This document shows, in pieces, positions 44,230 to 64,000 of a stretch of DNA of 64,000 bases. The notes beneath the pieces are model-generated. The model was not told the origin of the DNA and searched no databases. It saw nothing but the letters and a program-made list of their open reading frames with translations. The DNA comes from Erigeron canadensis (taxonomy: Eukaryota > Streptophyta > Magnoliopsida > Asterales > Asteraceae): NCBI RefSeq assembly GCF_010389155.1, contig NC_057766.1, positions 43,844,463 through 43,908,462 on the forward strand. Direction: 5' to 3'. Each line of letters starts with the position of its first letter. Position 1 is the first letter of the stretch. Both the position numbers and the translations under genes were made by a program.

Positions 44230-46897
44230 AGGAAGTTGTTTTCATGGTTGAATTAGTTGGTTTTGTTAAACAGTTAAATTATACCGAGTAGATGTTTAGT
44301 TTGTCTACTAAACAGGAACATGTCCAAAAACACGTATGCACTATGCTTTCCTGCAACTTCTACTACCTTTTTCCATTGATGAGGTTAGTTTTTTCAAGAC
44401 TGAGAAACTATGGACATTGCAGGGTAGTGGTGGAAAAAAATTTGGTGTGTTGGCCTATTTTGTAGACTCCATCAAATACACAAATCTTAGGACGTACAAC
44501 TGAAAGCATTTCAAAACTATTATGATCATCAATTTTCATTAAAAAGTTTTTTTTATATAATCAATAACTCACTCACATTCCTTCCAACAGTTAAGCAACC
44601 CAAACACCTTCTCTATTCATGATTTTCAACTAATTAAAAATATAACATGCAAACACGATTATTATGTATCTGATAATAAATAAAGTATAAAATAATAGGA
44701 CCTATCGAATTTCAAAAAAAAAGTATAATATGAAATGACCTTGAATATATTTAAATTAATTTATTTTTTGATATATATTGTCTCTTTATACACTGACTAA
44801 TTCTCGAAAATTGTTTAACAAATTAATTTGTATATGTATAATTAGGAAGAAATATTTAGTAATGAAAATTAATACTCTTGGTTTTCCAAAACAGTTTTTG
44901 CAAGTCATTAACTTTCCTACACACATAATTTCCCTTTGCATTGCAAGTAATTAGCTTCCATGGGTATAGGTAATTAACTTCCTTCAACACATAATTGACT
45001 TTTAAGATTTAAAAGGAAAGATTAATACTCTTGGTTTTTCAAATCAGCTTCCAAAATTCTAAAAACTCATTTAACATGAGAGATTGCAAGTAATTAACTT
45101 TATTGTACACATAATAGGCTTTTCAAACTTAATCAACATAAGTAGCTTTTAACATTACAATTATTAAGAGAGATAATGTAGTTTTATAATTGATTTCGAA
45201 GCTCAACTTTTACATAGATATATTGATATAGAGAGATTTGTAGAATTAAACCATCATAAATGTCTTTTTTTGATTTATTTGAATGCAAATGTTTTAACTA
45301 AAGTCATTTTATATGGTGACCCATGGCATTCCAAAATATGTTAATGCATTATATTATATTACTTACATATATGCATAAACTAAATAAAATACATAACTAT
45401 TATTTAGTATACTTATAATCAACTTTAATATTTATGTGAATTAATGATCATAATGAAAAGAGAAGTTAAAGTTTTAGAATTGATTTCAAAACTCAACTTG
45501 AATAATAAGAAAGTAAAGTAAAGTAAATGGAGTGAAGGTAAATGGATGAGTGAACTATATACACAGGTTGAGTTACCTGAGTTAATGGAGCATAATTAAT
45601 CAACTCAAGTTTAATTACATGTCTTCATCAATTCCTTATATCATATTTAAAGAAAGCGTAAACTCATTGGGCATCATTAATATACAAATAATCCGTATTA
45701 CACAACATTCGAATTATCAATTGCCATCAAGAACAGATAGTCCAAAACTGAAAACTGAAAACGAAGAGTCATCAACATCATGATTAAATCATCCTTATTA
45801 ACAAACATTAAAACTAACACATATAATTAACAAACATTACACACAAAATTAACAAAAAATAAGATGATTAAATATCATTATGAAGAGAGATGATTAATGG
45901 TTAGCAAAGTTTAATATATATAAGGATTGACACAAATGTATAATTAAACTTGGAGTATTTGAGACATTAAAAAAAAATTTTCAGAGGGGCTAAAAGTGTC
46001 TACGAAAAATATTCAAATTCAAAATCTATTTTCGTATTAGGATTAGGATACTAAAGTGTTGGGCCAGGAGTGAGCGCACACATATATGCTCGCCGTGCAC
46101 AAGAACGAAGATCGTTATAGATTTTGATTAAAAATCAGTTTTTTTAGATAAGGAGTCACTATATATAAAGCATGTAATGCTTATCATTAGCACAACCACA
46201 TAAATTTCTTCATGAAGTCACACCCATAGTTACACCTTCGTAACGATGAATTGCAACTAATTAACATTGATTAAACTAATACAAGTACATGAATCATTAC
46301 ACATTTACGCACAAAGTTTGTGTAAGATATAAAATATCTAAGCGGTTGTTTAATAAAACAAAATGATTAGACATTGAATGGTTCATATGTCCAAATAATG
46401 TATAGACTCTGTATGAATTTGGTTCACAATGAGACAAAATCTGTCTGACAAGTATTCTGAAAAATTGGATTATCTAAATAACATTTTTTCAACACATTGA
46501 AATATGACCATATGACAATTTATGATTATATAATGAGACCTCCAAACCACTAATACCTTGAACTCATAATTTAAACTTCACAAAATAAAAGGCTTTTTTT
46601 ACACATAATTTGTTCGAAGAATAACTCCTTATATTAAATAATGATTTGTGGAACAGAAAATATAATATGTAAATAAGGAAGCAAACTCAAAGAAAGAGTA
46701 CGTAATTGAAGGCAAATAAAATGTCACATGCTGAATGATTAGGGAGGTTTATGTACGATTAAGAGACTAGAAACATACATCCAGGCTCGAGCTCACATGC
46801 TAAATCTTTTATTTGAAATGTCACATGCTAAATCTTTTATTTGAAAAGCAACCTCAGTCTTTACTCTTGAGTCCTCACTAAGAGGCTAGACTTTAAT
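44230..46897. other. Long AT-rich intergenic DNA
   Basis: No gene found over 2.6 kb. Local repetition is visible around 44870-45130 (AATACTCTTGGTTTT..CAA, GCAAGTAATTAACTT). A 26-bp direct repeat beginning TCACATGCTAAATCTTTTAT lies at about 46793-46845. Neither is assigned to a family. Confidence 0.5.
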
Positions 46898-47832
46898 GGG
46901 GCGTTTGGTTCGCAAAATATTTTTAATGAAATTGGAATCTTTCAAAAGAATTGAAATTTGATGGAATTGGAATCTGAAAATTTTCAAAGTATATTTGTGT
47001 TTGGTTGACAGAATTCACTTGAATGAATTGGAATTTAAACATATCTAATGACAAAATTACCCTTTAGTTTTTTTTTCCATTTTAGTGGACCTAATAATAA
47101 AAATAATAATAATATACTAACATGGATATAGATATATCGATGGGTACATGTGTATGTACCAAAAGTCATGATTCTACTTTTCCCAAAACTCTTTTCCTTC
47201 CCTTGTTACTTTCTTTCTTCCTTATTCAATCTATTTTTTCTGAACTTTTCTTTCTTTAATCTATCTAATATAGATCTCATTTTCCAATCCAACAAAGATG
47301 ATTTACAAGTACACTATTATTTAATACAAAAACCCCCATGGAGTTTGAATAGGGCTATCGGAAATCTTAAGCACAACGGCGGCCGGAATATCTAAGCAAG
47401 GGTTGCATATCTCTTTCTTGTAGGTGACCGTCGTTTGTAAATCAGGTGTTTTTTTTCCCATGAGGTTCACTATTGTTCCATAAGAGTTGTTGGGGGTGGT
47501 GTCTAAGTGAATGTAATACGATAGTGACGGTGGTGTGTGGTCGCCGGAGGGTGTGAGTGATGACAGAAGTGTGACAGTAAAGATGATGAAGAAAGTGCAA
47601 GTGGTGACTGGTAATGATGAAGATGAAAGGAAGGGTGTTTTGGTCTATGTTATGAATTCCTAAGGAATTCAAAACTTTCCGTCACATATGTGAAGGAATT
47701 CTATATTCTGTGTTCAAAGGAAAGTTTTAGATTCAAATTCCTTACATAATCCAACCAAACAAGACAAAGAATGGAATTTGAATTCCAATTCCATTGAATT
47801 TCCTTGAATTTCTATCAATCAAACAACCCTAA
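46898..47832. mobile_element. Harbinger-like MITE with GGGCGTTTGGTT ends
   Basis: The left end GGGGCGTTTGGTTCGC and right end ATCAATCAAACAACCC are imperfect inverted repeats near TAA/TTAA. Both subterminal regions are rich in GGAATT/AATTCC words in opposite orientation. The interior has GGTGGTG-rich sequence. Target duplication is ambiguous. The frames at 47150-47395 and 47442-47672 fall inside and are not credible genes. Confidence 0.5.
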
Positions 47833-48196
47833 AGTTGATCAAAGTATTTATTTTAAAAACATTACATATAGAGATATATTGGTTGTGGCCCACCGTGGCC
47901 CATATTTAAATCTGATTGGGCTTTCTTTTTGAAGTATTACTAGAGACTTGAAGCTTGAAAGAATAGAGGATAAAACTATGAAAGGATAATTTCAAACTTC
48001 ATAGTCTTCAAACTACAAAAACACCATGATTTTGATGTAAGCGTAGTAAGGGGTGTTAATAGGAACAAAAACGGGTTTTGAAACCATTTGCTCATTTTAG
48101 GTTTAAGATATGTTTAGTAGCAGGTTTGGTTATTTATTTGTAATTTCAAAGCAATGAATCAAACATTTTGAATAACATAATTACTTCAATTTTATC
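47833..48196. other. Intergenic DNA, nothing recognised
   Basis: No coding or repeat feature identified between the MITE and the next Helitron. Confidence 0.5.
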
Positions 48197-48646
48197 TATG
48201 TTATCTTATAAAGCATTTTGTTCTTTTTTAAAACCTTAAAAGATGATTTGAACTACCTAAATTATCTTATTTCTTTATTTACTAATTTAAATATCTCTAC
48301 CTAATATACTTATAATACCCTTAAATCATAACCACTCATTTCTTTCTCTCTCTTCAAATCTCAACCACTCATTTTTTTCTCTCTCCTCCATAAATCATCT
48401 AATTTATTCAAAATCTCTTATCTCAAAAACCGTATATCGATAAATTATAAAAATTGTATGAGTGTTCTTAAAACTTAATGCTCTTTCATTAGAGATGTCA
48501 TTCGATATAACTTCGACGAATTTTTAAATCCGAGTATGGAGCCCGTACGACTAAGACATTTGGCTATCATACTCTATGACTTATCACCTCCTATGACCTA
48601 TCACCCCCACCATCTCAGCGCCGCATTGCGCGGGTAACATTGCTCG
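48197..48646 (+). mobile_element. Small Helitron (family C), plus strand
   Basis: Begins TCTATGTTATCTTATAAAG and ends GCCGCATTGCGCGGGTAACATTG then CTCG|T (48643-48646). The hairpin arms CCGC/GCGG lie just before the end. Its body matches 28147-28523 in inverse orientation. Confidence 0.65.
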
Positions 48647-48851
48647 TTATTACAAACAAGAAACACCCATTCTTCCAAACTAGACACCCAGACACCAGAG
48701 AAAGTTAAAAATTTCTATTTATATTTGAGACAAAATAGAAAATACATTGCCAATTCATTGCTAAAACATTGTCATCAAATTATAACTTTTATAAAAATGT
48801 TTCAGTTGAAGAAAAATTAAAGTTTAACATGTCAACTTGATATATGTGAAA

Positions 48852-48880
48852 CTAGATCTAAATCCCGCCTTATAGGCGGA
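48852..48880 (-). mobile_element. Helitron 3' terminus, minus strand
   Basis: CCGCCT and AGGCGG (48865-48879) form a stem. On the minus strand it is followed by GATTTAGATCTAG|T, with CTAG at 48855-48852. Only the end is recognised; the body would lie to the right toward the RPA-like pseudogene. Confidence 0.5.
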
Positions 48881-49498
48881 AATGCCAAATCATATTTGTT
48901 ATTGTTTTGTGTCTAATGTACGTTTTCACGTAAACTTATATCAACTCATTTAGTGGAGAGGTTTATAGCATCGAAATTAATCTCTGCACCTAAAGAAATA
49001 TTTATGTAATTCCATCTTTTTGAAATATATTTGTACAGGAGAGGTTTATAACCAATTAAAATAAATATTTTTAATTCTAAGAAAAGACCATTTGGTTGTG
49101 AATAATCTGCACTTTCTTAAAACCCATGTGCCAAACAAGTTAATACATTTTCCATTAGTTTATATGGATCCAAGCTAAACCAAACTAACATGTTTCTTTC
49201 TGTATGGTTAAGCCTTTTTAAAAAAGAATCATCATGTGGTGTGCTTTTAATTAGAACACCATCTGCGCAACATCCAAATCTATATAATTAGCAAACACCA
49301 TATTTAAAATAAAAACCAACTTGAAATGGGGATACCCCATACCATTGTTCATACTACATGCTTTGACATATGGATAAACTTTAAACCAAAATACAACCAA
49401 AAGACCAGAGTTGGTATGCAAAGCATGTAAAGTTCAGAATGAAAATAGTTTCATGACAGCTTAGAGCAACATAATTCAAAATACGGACTAAACGTCAG

Positions 49499-51060
49499 TT
49501 GGGATAACCATTTTGGACCCTCTTTGAAACTCTGGAAGTAGATTCAGCACCTGGAGTTACGCTCGCCCTTTTCTGTAGAGGACTCGTGTCTGTGTCCTTC
49601 TCAAGTTCGGCTGCAACAGAATAGCCGGTAACAGAGAATGCATCCTTAGAACAGATCACAAAAAATGGTCATTAATACATGATGAAGTAATCGAGACACA
49701 GGTCTGTTCATATGGTTGTACACATTATGAAAGAATTTACGTGCTCCATGAACACTGGTTGAATTTCACACTGTATAGTACTTTCAATGCATATATATCA
49801 ATTACTAATTTGAACTGATTCTACATAACACAATTTGTTATACATTACTACGAGTGTCGAGTATTACCTTTGAACTCTAACCACCTTGTGAGGATTCAGC
49901 AAGTTTGACAGTTATACTTCAGCACTTTGTGGTTCTTGAGTGACCTAAGAATGATCAAACAACTTATTATACGCAAGCATATTCTTTAAGTTGATTTTCT
50001 TGAATTTTGTGAATGTATATAATGGAAAAACTACCTCATTGTCGTTAAAACTGTAAGGGTTAGAAAAAAACATACATTAAAACTGTAACACTGCATTCTT
50101 GAGTTTTTTTTCCTAATAGAAGGGGAAGAAAGGAAAAGAAAAATAAAAAAAAATCTATTCTTGAGTTTTTTTTATCAGGAGAAAGGAAAAGATTGGATAA
50201 GAATGTAGTGTAAGGGTTAGAAAAAAAAAACTTACTATCCCATTCCCTAATTAGACCACGTTGGATGATGGTGATAACATGCTCGGGAGAAGTGTTGTTT
50301 TCACAAAGTTGTTGAATTGCACAGCGTAGTCATTCCAAAGTGTGCATTTTAACACCCTACCCCTACATTCGATGCAGTTATGTCTAAATTAAATACATCT
50401 TGTAGATGTGAAACAAACAAATCATGCTACAAAGTAAGAATCTGTTGTATAACAGAATAAACTTAGACCCATATTTAATTTATTACATCAGAATAAACTC
50501 ACATCAGATCCAAGAATTCCTTCAAAAAGATAGGTGGCATATTTAATTTATTACATAATCATTATTTAGTTGAACTGCCATATTTTATACACATCAAACA
50601 AAAATACTCCAATGATTTATAATTAAGTTTGAGTAGAGGTGAACTTACTCCAAATCTTTGATCTCAAAGTTGAATCTCTTGGTTTGTTTCCCTCCTTTAG
50701 ATGAGCCGAAGATGTCCAGATTTCCACCCCAAAATACACTCCCAATGACATCTTTTAGAAGTAGAAACAATAAAAAAACATGAGAGTTGTAGATATATGA
50801 CAAGACTAAAAGTAAAAGAAGTCGGGTGCATAAGCTAAAATTACTAACCAACATTCAAAATATCTTTGTCATCTGCATTCTTTTTAGTGACTTCATTAAA
50901 AGGAAGAAAACTGAAGCCGCCATATGGATGGCCAGTGAAAGAGACTTCAGGACACACTTCAGTACATCGATAAAAGTTCATCTTAAGATCACCCTGAATT
51001 TACAACACGTTTGGAATCGTCGAAGACACCAGCACCAAACTTCTTGATCAAGACAACAGC
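49499..51060 (-). pseudogene. Replication protein A-like (OB-fold) gene, degraded
   Basis: Minus-strand exon-like blocks in the right order match plant RPA1-like OB-fold proteins. 51002-50855 reads NFYRCTEVCPEVSFTGHPYG then GFSFLPFNEVTKKNADDKDI, followed by a GTTAGT donor. About 50750-50645 reads DVIGSVFWGGNLDIFGSSKG then KQTKRFNFEIKDLE. About 50345-50234 reads CTLWNDYAVQFNNFVKTT and, after a one-base shift, HVITIIQRGLIREWDS with a TAAGT after it. 49640-49499 is a basic C-terminal exon ending VSKRVQNGYPN and TGA. Intact relatives bind single-stranded DNA. The frameshift and the lack of a clear start argue for a pseudogene. Such genes are abundant in some plant genomes and are also carried by autonomous Helitrons. 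Exon limits are approximate. Confidence 0.6.
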
Positions 51061-52179
51061 ATCCTCTTTGATTCATCAAAGAGGCGGCATCAATTCCTTC
51101 TTCACGAAGGCTTGAATCTTGTTCCGATAAAAAAAAAAAAAAAAAACCCAAAACCCCATGTGTATAAATGGTCTTTTCAGATCCATAAACAACTGTTATA
51201 ACCCATGGGCCAAAAAAGGGTTTCAAAAAAAAAAGGTTTTTAAAATAACTCATGGGCCAAAATATGTTTTTTGATTTTGAATAACTAAATGCCATAAAAA
51301 AAAAGGGTTTCTTTTCATGAAATTGAGAAGCTTGTAAACAAAAAAAATCAGAATTTACAAAATAAAGAGTTCATAAAATGTATACCTTCTCATTAATGAG
51401 GATCATGTGAATCCCCATCCAGCTTTGTTTAAGTTTACAGATGATCTTAATTACTTTCATGTTCACGAAATTTGCCTCGGCGTTTTTATGGATTCCGAAT
51501 AAAGCTAAAAAAGTGGAGTTAGATTGGGATAGTTGGTGTAGTAAGCCATGTATTTCTTGATTGGTTTTACGTATCACAGAGAGAATTAGGAATAGTTTTT
51601 TTCCAATTTTACAAGATATGGATTGATGTGTGTATAAGAGAGATTCTATATGTGATTACAACTCATATTTCCAAGAAAAGTACATATGGAGAGAGAAATA
51701 AAGGGATTGCCTGCAAGTTTGAATGAAGCATGAGATGTTTTTGAGATTTGCTCCAAAGATTCGGCCAAATATATGAAAGGATACATCAACCCTTTCGTCT
51801 CTCTATTCCAAACTTTCCCTTTAAAGCACATCTCTACACACATATATTAGACACACAGACCTTTGTACATATTATCTGTGTATATATGAAAATTAATAAA
51901 ATAAAAGATTAAAAGTCAAACTCACTATATCATTTTATATAGAGTTACAATTTTCGTCGGTGGTGGTGGGTGGCAGTTGCTCGTGGTGGTTATACACGGC
52001 GGTGGCCGGTGTTGGTTACAAACGGCGGTGGCTGGTAGCGACGGCTGTTGTTGGTGGTTATTAGGTGGTGGCGATTGGAGAGGCTTGGAGGTAAAGGGAA
52101 AATAAATGTCTAGTTGGAAAATTCCATCGGAAAAGATGATCGGAAAAGAAAGAATGGAACAATAAATTTATTTGTATGA
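51061..52179. other. Intergenic DNA with a GGTGG-rich patch
   Basis: No gene supported. 51957-52090 is rich in GGTGGTGG and GGCGGTGGC, the complement of the CCACC-rich blocks near family C Helitron ends, so a decayed minus-strand Helitron end is possible. An A-run lies at 51128-51146. Confidence 0.4.
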
Positions 52180-52456
52180 TTTTCATTGTTCGTCCCTCAA
52201 GTAGCTATTTTTTCACTTTTCGTCCCTCAAGTAGCAATTTTTTTACTTTTCGTCCCTCGGTGTAAGGTGAAATGACATTAGTGCCCTCACGTGTTTAGCA
52301 CGTTCGTATGTTAACGGCCATTTTTTAACGCCGTAAGGCCAAAGGACGTTTATTGAAAAAATTGACCAACTTTAGGGTCAAAATTGTAATCTTTAAAATT
52401 TAGGGATAAAAAACGAAAAGCATGCCAACCTCAAAGACGAAAAATGTAATTTACTC
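52180..52456. mobile_element. Truncated MULE-like TIR fragment
   Basis: Ends ACGAAAAATGTAATTTACTC like the right terminus of the element at 30708-32112, and contains the same TTCGTCCCTC, GTTAACGGC and CAACTTTAGGGTCAAAATTGTAA-like phrases. The opposite end is missing. A 34-bp TTTCACTTTTCGTCCCTCAAGTAGC-type phrase is locally triplicated at its left edge. Confidence 0.55.
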
Positions 52457-61064
<8,608 letters not shown>

Positions 61065-61650
61065 ACAGTTGTCCTATCCATGATCAGGTCCTCATTCTAC
61101 TCTTAAGTCCATAAACCAATGCCTTGATATGCTTGAAGAATGTAAGGTCTTTTCTATTTTGTAAGATGAAATGTGTCAACTAGTCATACTGTTGTACAGT
61201 TATGTGACAATGAAGAATAATATTATCTTGATCCTGCTATATGAAGATAAAAAAACTACATATTGTCGTCACATTTTTAGTTGGAGCTACATATCTATTT
61301 CTAGGGCGCTGGGAATTTTTTTACAGGATCTTACATCTTTATCAATGGTTTCAGTTGTGCAAAATTTGTTAATGCAGTATTGCAGTGTGAGTATTGGGTG
61401 GAGCTACCAACACGAAACACAAGCAAAATGAAGACGATATGAAACCAATGTAAAGAGAATTAGAAAGGGAAGGGTGTGGAAGTGTGGAACTAAGCAAAAA
61501 GACAAGGTATCTTTGAAGTGTATTGAGGACGGTGTATGTCTGTACGATACAGATAATAATCTGCTAGCTAGCCAAGTGAAGAATTTTTTTCTTAATTTCT
61601 TTCCTTACAGTGTAAACAGTTGTTAATTTTTGACGATAAACAACATTGCG
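61065..61650 (+). other. 3' flank of the ProRS gene
   Basis: Contains the probable 3' untranslated region and downstream DNA. The frame at 61171-61431 has no recognisable domain. Confidence 0.45.
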
Positions 61651-63740
61651 TGTTATTTTTTGCTATCCTCCCTTCCGAAAAGACTATACTCTAGTAATCT
61701 TGATGGAGTTTTATTAAAGGTTAACTTAAAAAACCTAGTTCAAAAGTGTTAAAACCTAATTCACAGGTGTTGGCTCAAATAAGTTATTCATAGTGGTGCA
61801 ACACCTTGTTCTATCTTTTGTTTTTGTTTCAAGATATCCAGCAGGCGGAAGACTTTCTCCTCTCACTACAAGAAACGCGATTTATTGATCTGAAGTTCTT
61901 CACTGATGTTCCTAGCATTAGACATCCCGTCTGTTGTAAGCATGCCTGGGGGCGCACCCTGGTTTTATCATCTTTAATTCCCCATCTCACGTAGGTTTGT
62001 TAAAGGAAAAATCATAAACAATGTGGGTTTAGTATTGTTGGGTTCTTTGGCCGACGTAGTATTTGAAATAACATCTCCCACTATGAAAAGAACTGATAGT
62101 TGCCGGTTTGTGGCGGGGGAAGTCGGAGACACCAATACTGGAAAGTTGTTTCAGGGCATTCAAAAGATCTGATACAGTATCATGTGGTTAACTTTGATTA
62201 CAGATTGTTTATTAACTACTGTTTCCTAACTCAACCAATTTAAACTTGTATCAAAACTCTTCATTTGTTTTGTTATAAAGATATCGAGTTACGCGTATGT
62301 TAACCAACAGATAGGCTACATGTGGCCTTGATCAAGGCTAATCTGATCTCTTCCAGGCTGTTATTATATCCCACACATTCCTTATCTATTAAAGTATTAA
62401 TACAAGTTTAAGCCGTTCAAAAAAAATAAAAAAAATACAAGTTCAACACTTCAACTTACGTCTCTTTCTTTATATACTCTAGCGTATTTAAGATGGCAAT
62501 AAAGATTCAACGTATGTGTCAAGAAAAAAAATATTTAAAGATTGACTTTGACTTTTTAAATATCATAATTCATACCAATAATATGGGCCGTATGTATAAA
62601 TATTCGAAATTATCATGTCAAACAGGAAATTCATACCACCTAATTCGACTTTTTTTTTCTTTTTTTTTTTATCATGTCAAACAGAAAAGTGGTTACAGTA
62701 AAATCTTGATTACGTGATGTACTTTTACATGAGAGACTCGCTTTAGCCGGGCAACTAAAAAAAGCTTTATCTTATTAACTCTAATTATCAAGTAAATTAT
62801 CTTCTTGTTCATCACGAGTAGTTATTGAGATTATCTTACTTGATCAATGCATAATATATCCTCTTTTCCAAAATATAATGTTCATATTGAAATGCATATA
62901 AATACAATTGTTACATTATCTACTAAGAGAATATCGTCTATAACCACCAAACACTTTTTTTGATTGACATTTATTTTGAAACTTTTAAAAATAAAAACAT
63001 TGATATGCCTTTTTTAAACGAATGAAATATCAACATTCTTTGCATTTAATTTGTCTTTTCCAATCTCATGTACAACTGTTAGTGACATATTTTAGCTCAT
63101 CATTGCCCTTATTTCAATGAGTTATTGAAATTTGAAATTGAATAGTTAAGGGGGAAAAAGAAGACGATAGTAACGAAAAGATGAAGCTCGTGTGATATAA
63201 AAAAAATATAATAAATGAACGATTAAAAATGATGTAAGTAAATATGTTACTAGTTGTATATACTATGTAGTATAAGAGACCATTTAACGGTCCTATGATC
63301 AAGTAACCTCTTGGCATTTTTCCTTTCAAGTGAAGTAATTTAGAGGTACGTAATTTATATTTTCAAATTGAAGTGTTTAAAATAAAGTTGTGATTAGTCT
63401 AAAAGAGGTATGTTATGTAGGAGGTTTTGGGCACGGATGGAGAAAACAATAGTAGTGGGCTAGTAGCAGCAACAACTAAGGATGTAAAATGAATAATGAC
63501 CGTCAGATGCTAGGTCAAAAACAGAGCCACACGATGATTGACTTGATACATCATCGCCGCACACAATTACACATGACACACCCCCTATACTATATAGTAG
63601 TGTATATGGCCTGATTTTGCCAAAAATCCAACAAGGTTTGACCTAAAGCCAGCCCCAGACAGACACTGCTTTTTCTTATCATCAATTTCAGATAAATTTC
63701 CCACTCATAAAATAGAATTAAAGTTATATAAAAAAAAAAA
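61651..63740. other. Intergenic DNA, nothing recognised
   Basis: No supported gene or closed repeat across 2.1 kb. A stretch at 61835-61995 (GGCGGAAGACTTTCTCC...) is a little GC-richer and could be an exon remnant, but matches nothing I know. Confidence 0.45.
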
Positions 63741-63748
63741 TACCCACT

Positions 63749-63780
63749 CCCATCCCATCCCATCCCATCCCATCCCATCA
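63749..63780. repeat. (CCCAT)n microsatellite
   Basis: About six CCCAT units (CCCATCCCATCCCATCCCAT...). It lies just before a pyrimidine-rich leader-like region. Confidence 0.85.
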
Positions 63781-64000
63781 TCTTCTTTGTTTCTCCTGCC
63801 ACCCATTTCCCCATTATCATTTTCGATCCCACCTCCATTTTATTATTATTCTTCATAGTTGTTGTTCATGGACAGCTACTGAAGTCAGATTCTTATTTAT
63901 CTTCTTTTTTTTTTCGTTTGAATCGCCAGCAGCCGCTATATTTTGATTTCAACGCACTTACAGCTACACAAACGCAAAGGTACGGAAAAACCGCAAGTTT
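63781..64000 (+). promoter_or_regulatory. Probable leader of a gene beyond the right edge
   Basis: Pyrimidine-rich sequence (CTTCTTTGTTTCTCCTGCC, then CTTCTTTTTTTTTCG) typical of plant 5' untranslated regions. A tiny upstream frame ATGGACAGCTACTGA lies at 63868-63882. No main start codon lies inside the window, so this is inference from composition. Confidence 0.35.

Overview
This is a plant nuclear genome window, probably from an asterid eudicot and perhaps Asteraceae. That placement is an inference from repeat style and gene families, not a match I could check. The DNA is AT-rich and gene-poor, with plant GT-AG introns, a GRAS transcription factor, an organellar aminoacyl-tRNA synthetase, and a dense layer of DNA transposons, Helitrons and LINE debris.

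Only two genes look intact. One is an intronless GRAS gene of the SCL8 type (24316-26136, +). The other is an 11-exon prolyl-tRNA synthetase of the dual plastid/mitochondrial (OVA6-like) type (53107-61064, +). Its first intron holds a 2.5 kb LINE and its tenth intron a 392 bp hAT-like element. A broken F-box/DUF295 gene lies at 4240-6707. Same-strand fragments of two other genes lie at 7963-8804, and a degraded RPA-like OB-fold gene lies on the minus strand at 49499-51060.

The most striking object is a 7.8 kb Mutator-like transposon (9402-17192). It has long imperfect terminal inverted repeats, a 9-bp target duplication (8/9 matching), two pairs of hairpins built on the word TAGGAGCGAC at both ends, a four-copy tandem array of about 180 bp, and two convergent genes. 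The minus-strand gene has six exons and fuses FAR1-type DNA binding, MULE DDE transposase, a SWIM-like zinc finger and a C-terminal OTU cysteine-protease domain. The plus-strand gene has five exons and resembles the plant Transposase_24 (Ptta/En/Spm) family. The layout recalls convergent mudrA/mudrB of MuDR with different protein content. Each gene carries one premature stop, and the transposase also has a one-base homopolymer frameshift, so this copy looks recently disabled.

Around these, many non-autonomous elements can be closed exactly by their target duplications. They are: hAT-like elements at 343-1030, 27295-27578, 37002-37787 and 60066-60457; MULE-like TIR elements at 26421-27930 and 30708-32112; a CACTA-like fold-back element at 21215-21724 nested in a Helitron; a PIF/Harbinger-like element at 29932-30222; and several small Helitrons ending in hairpin plus CTAG or CTCG followed by T. 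Long stretches (22-24 kb, 44-47 kb, 61-63.7 kb) show nothing I can name. The right edge (about 63.75-64 kb) looks like the promoter and leader of a gene beyond the window.
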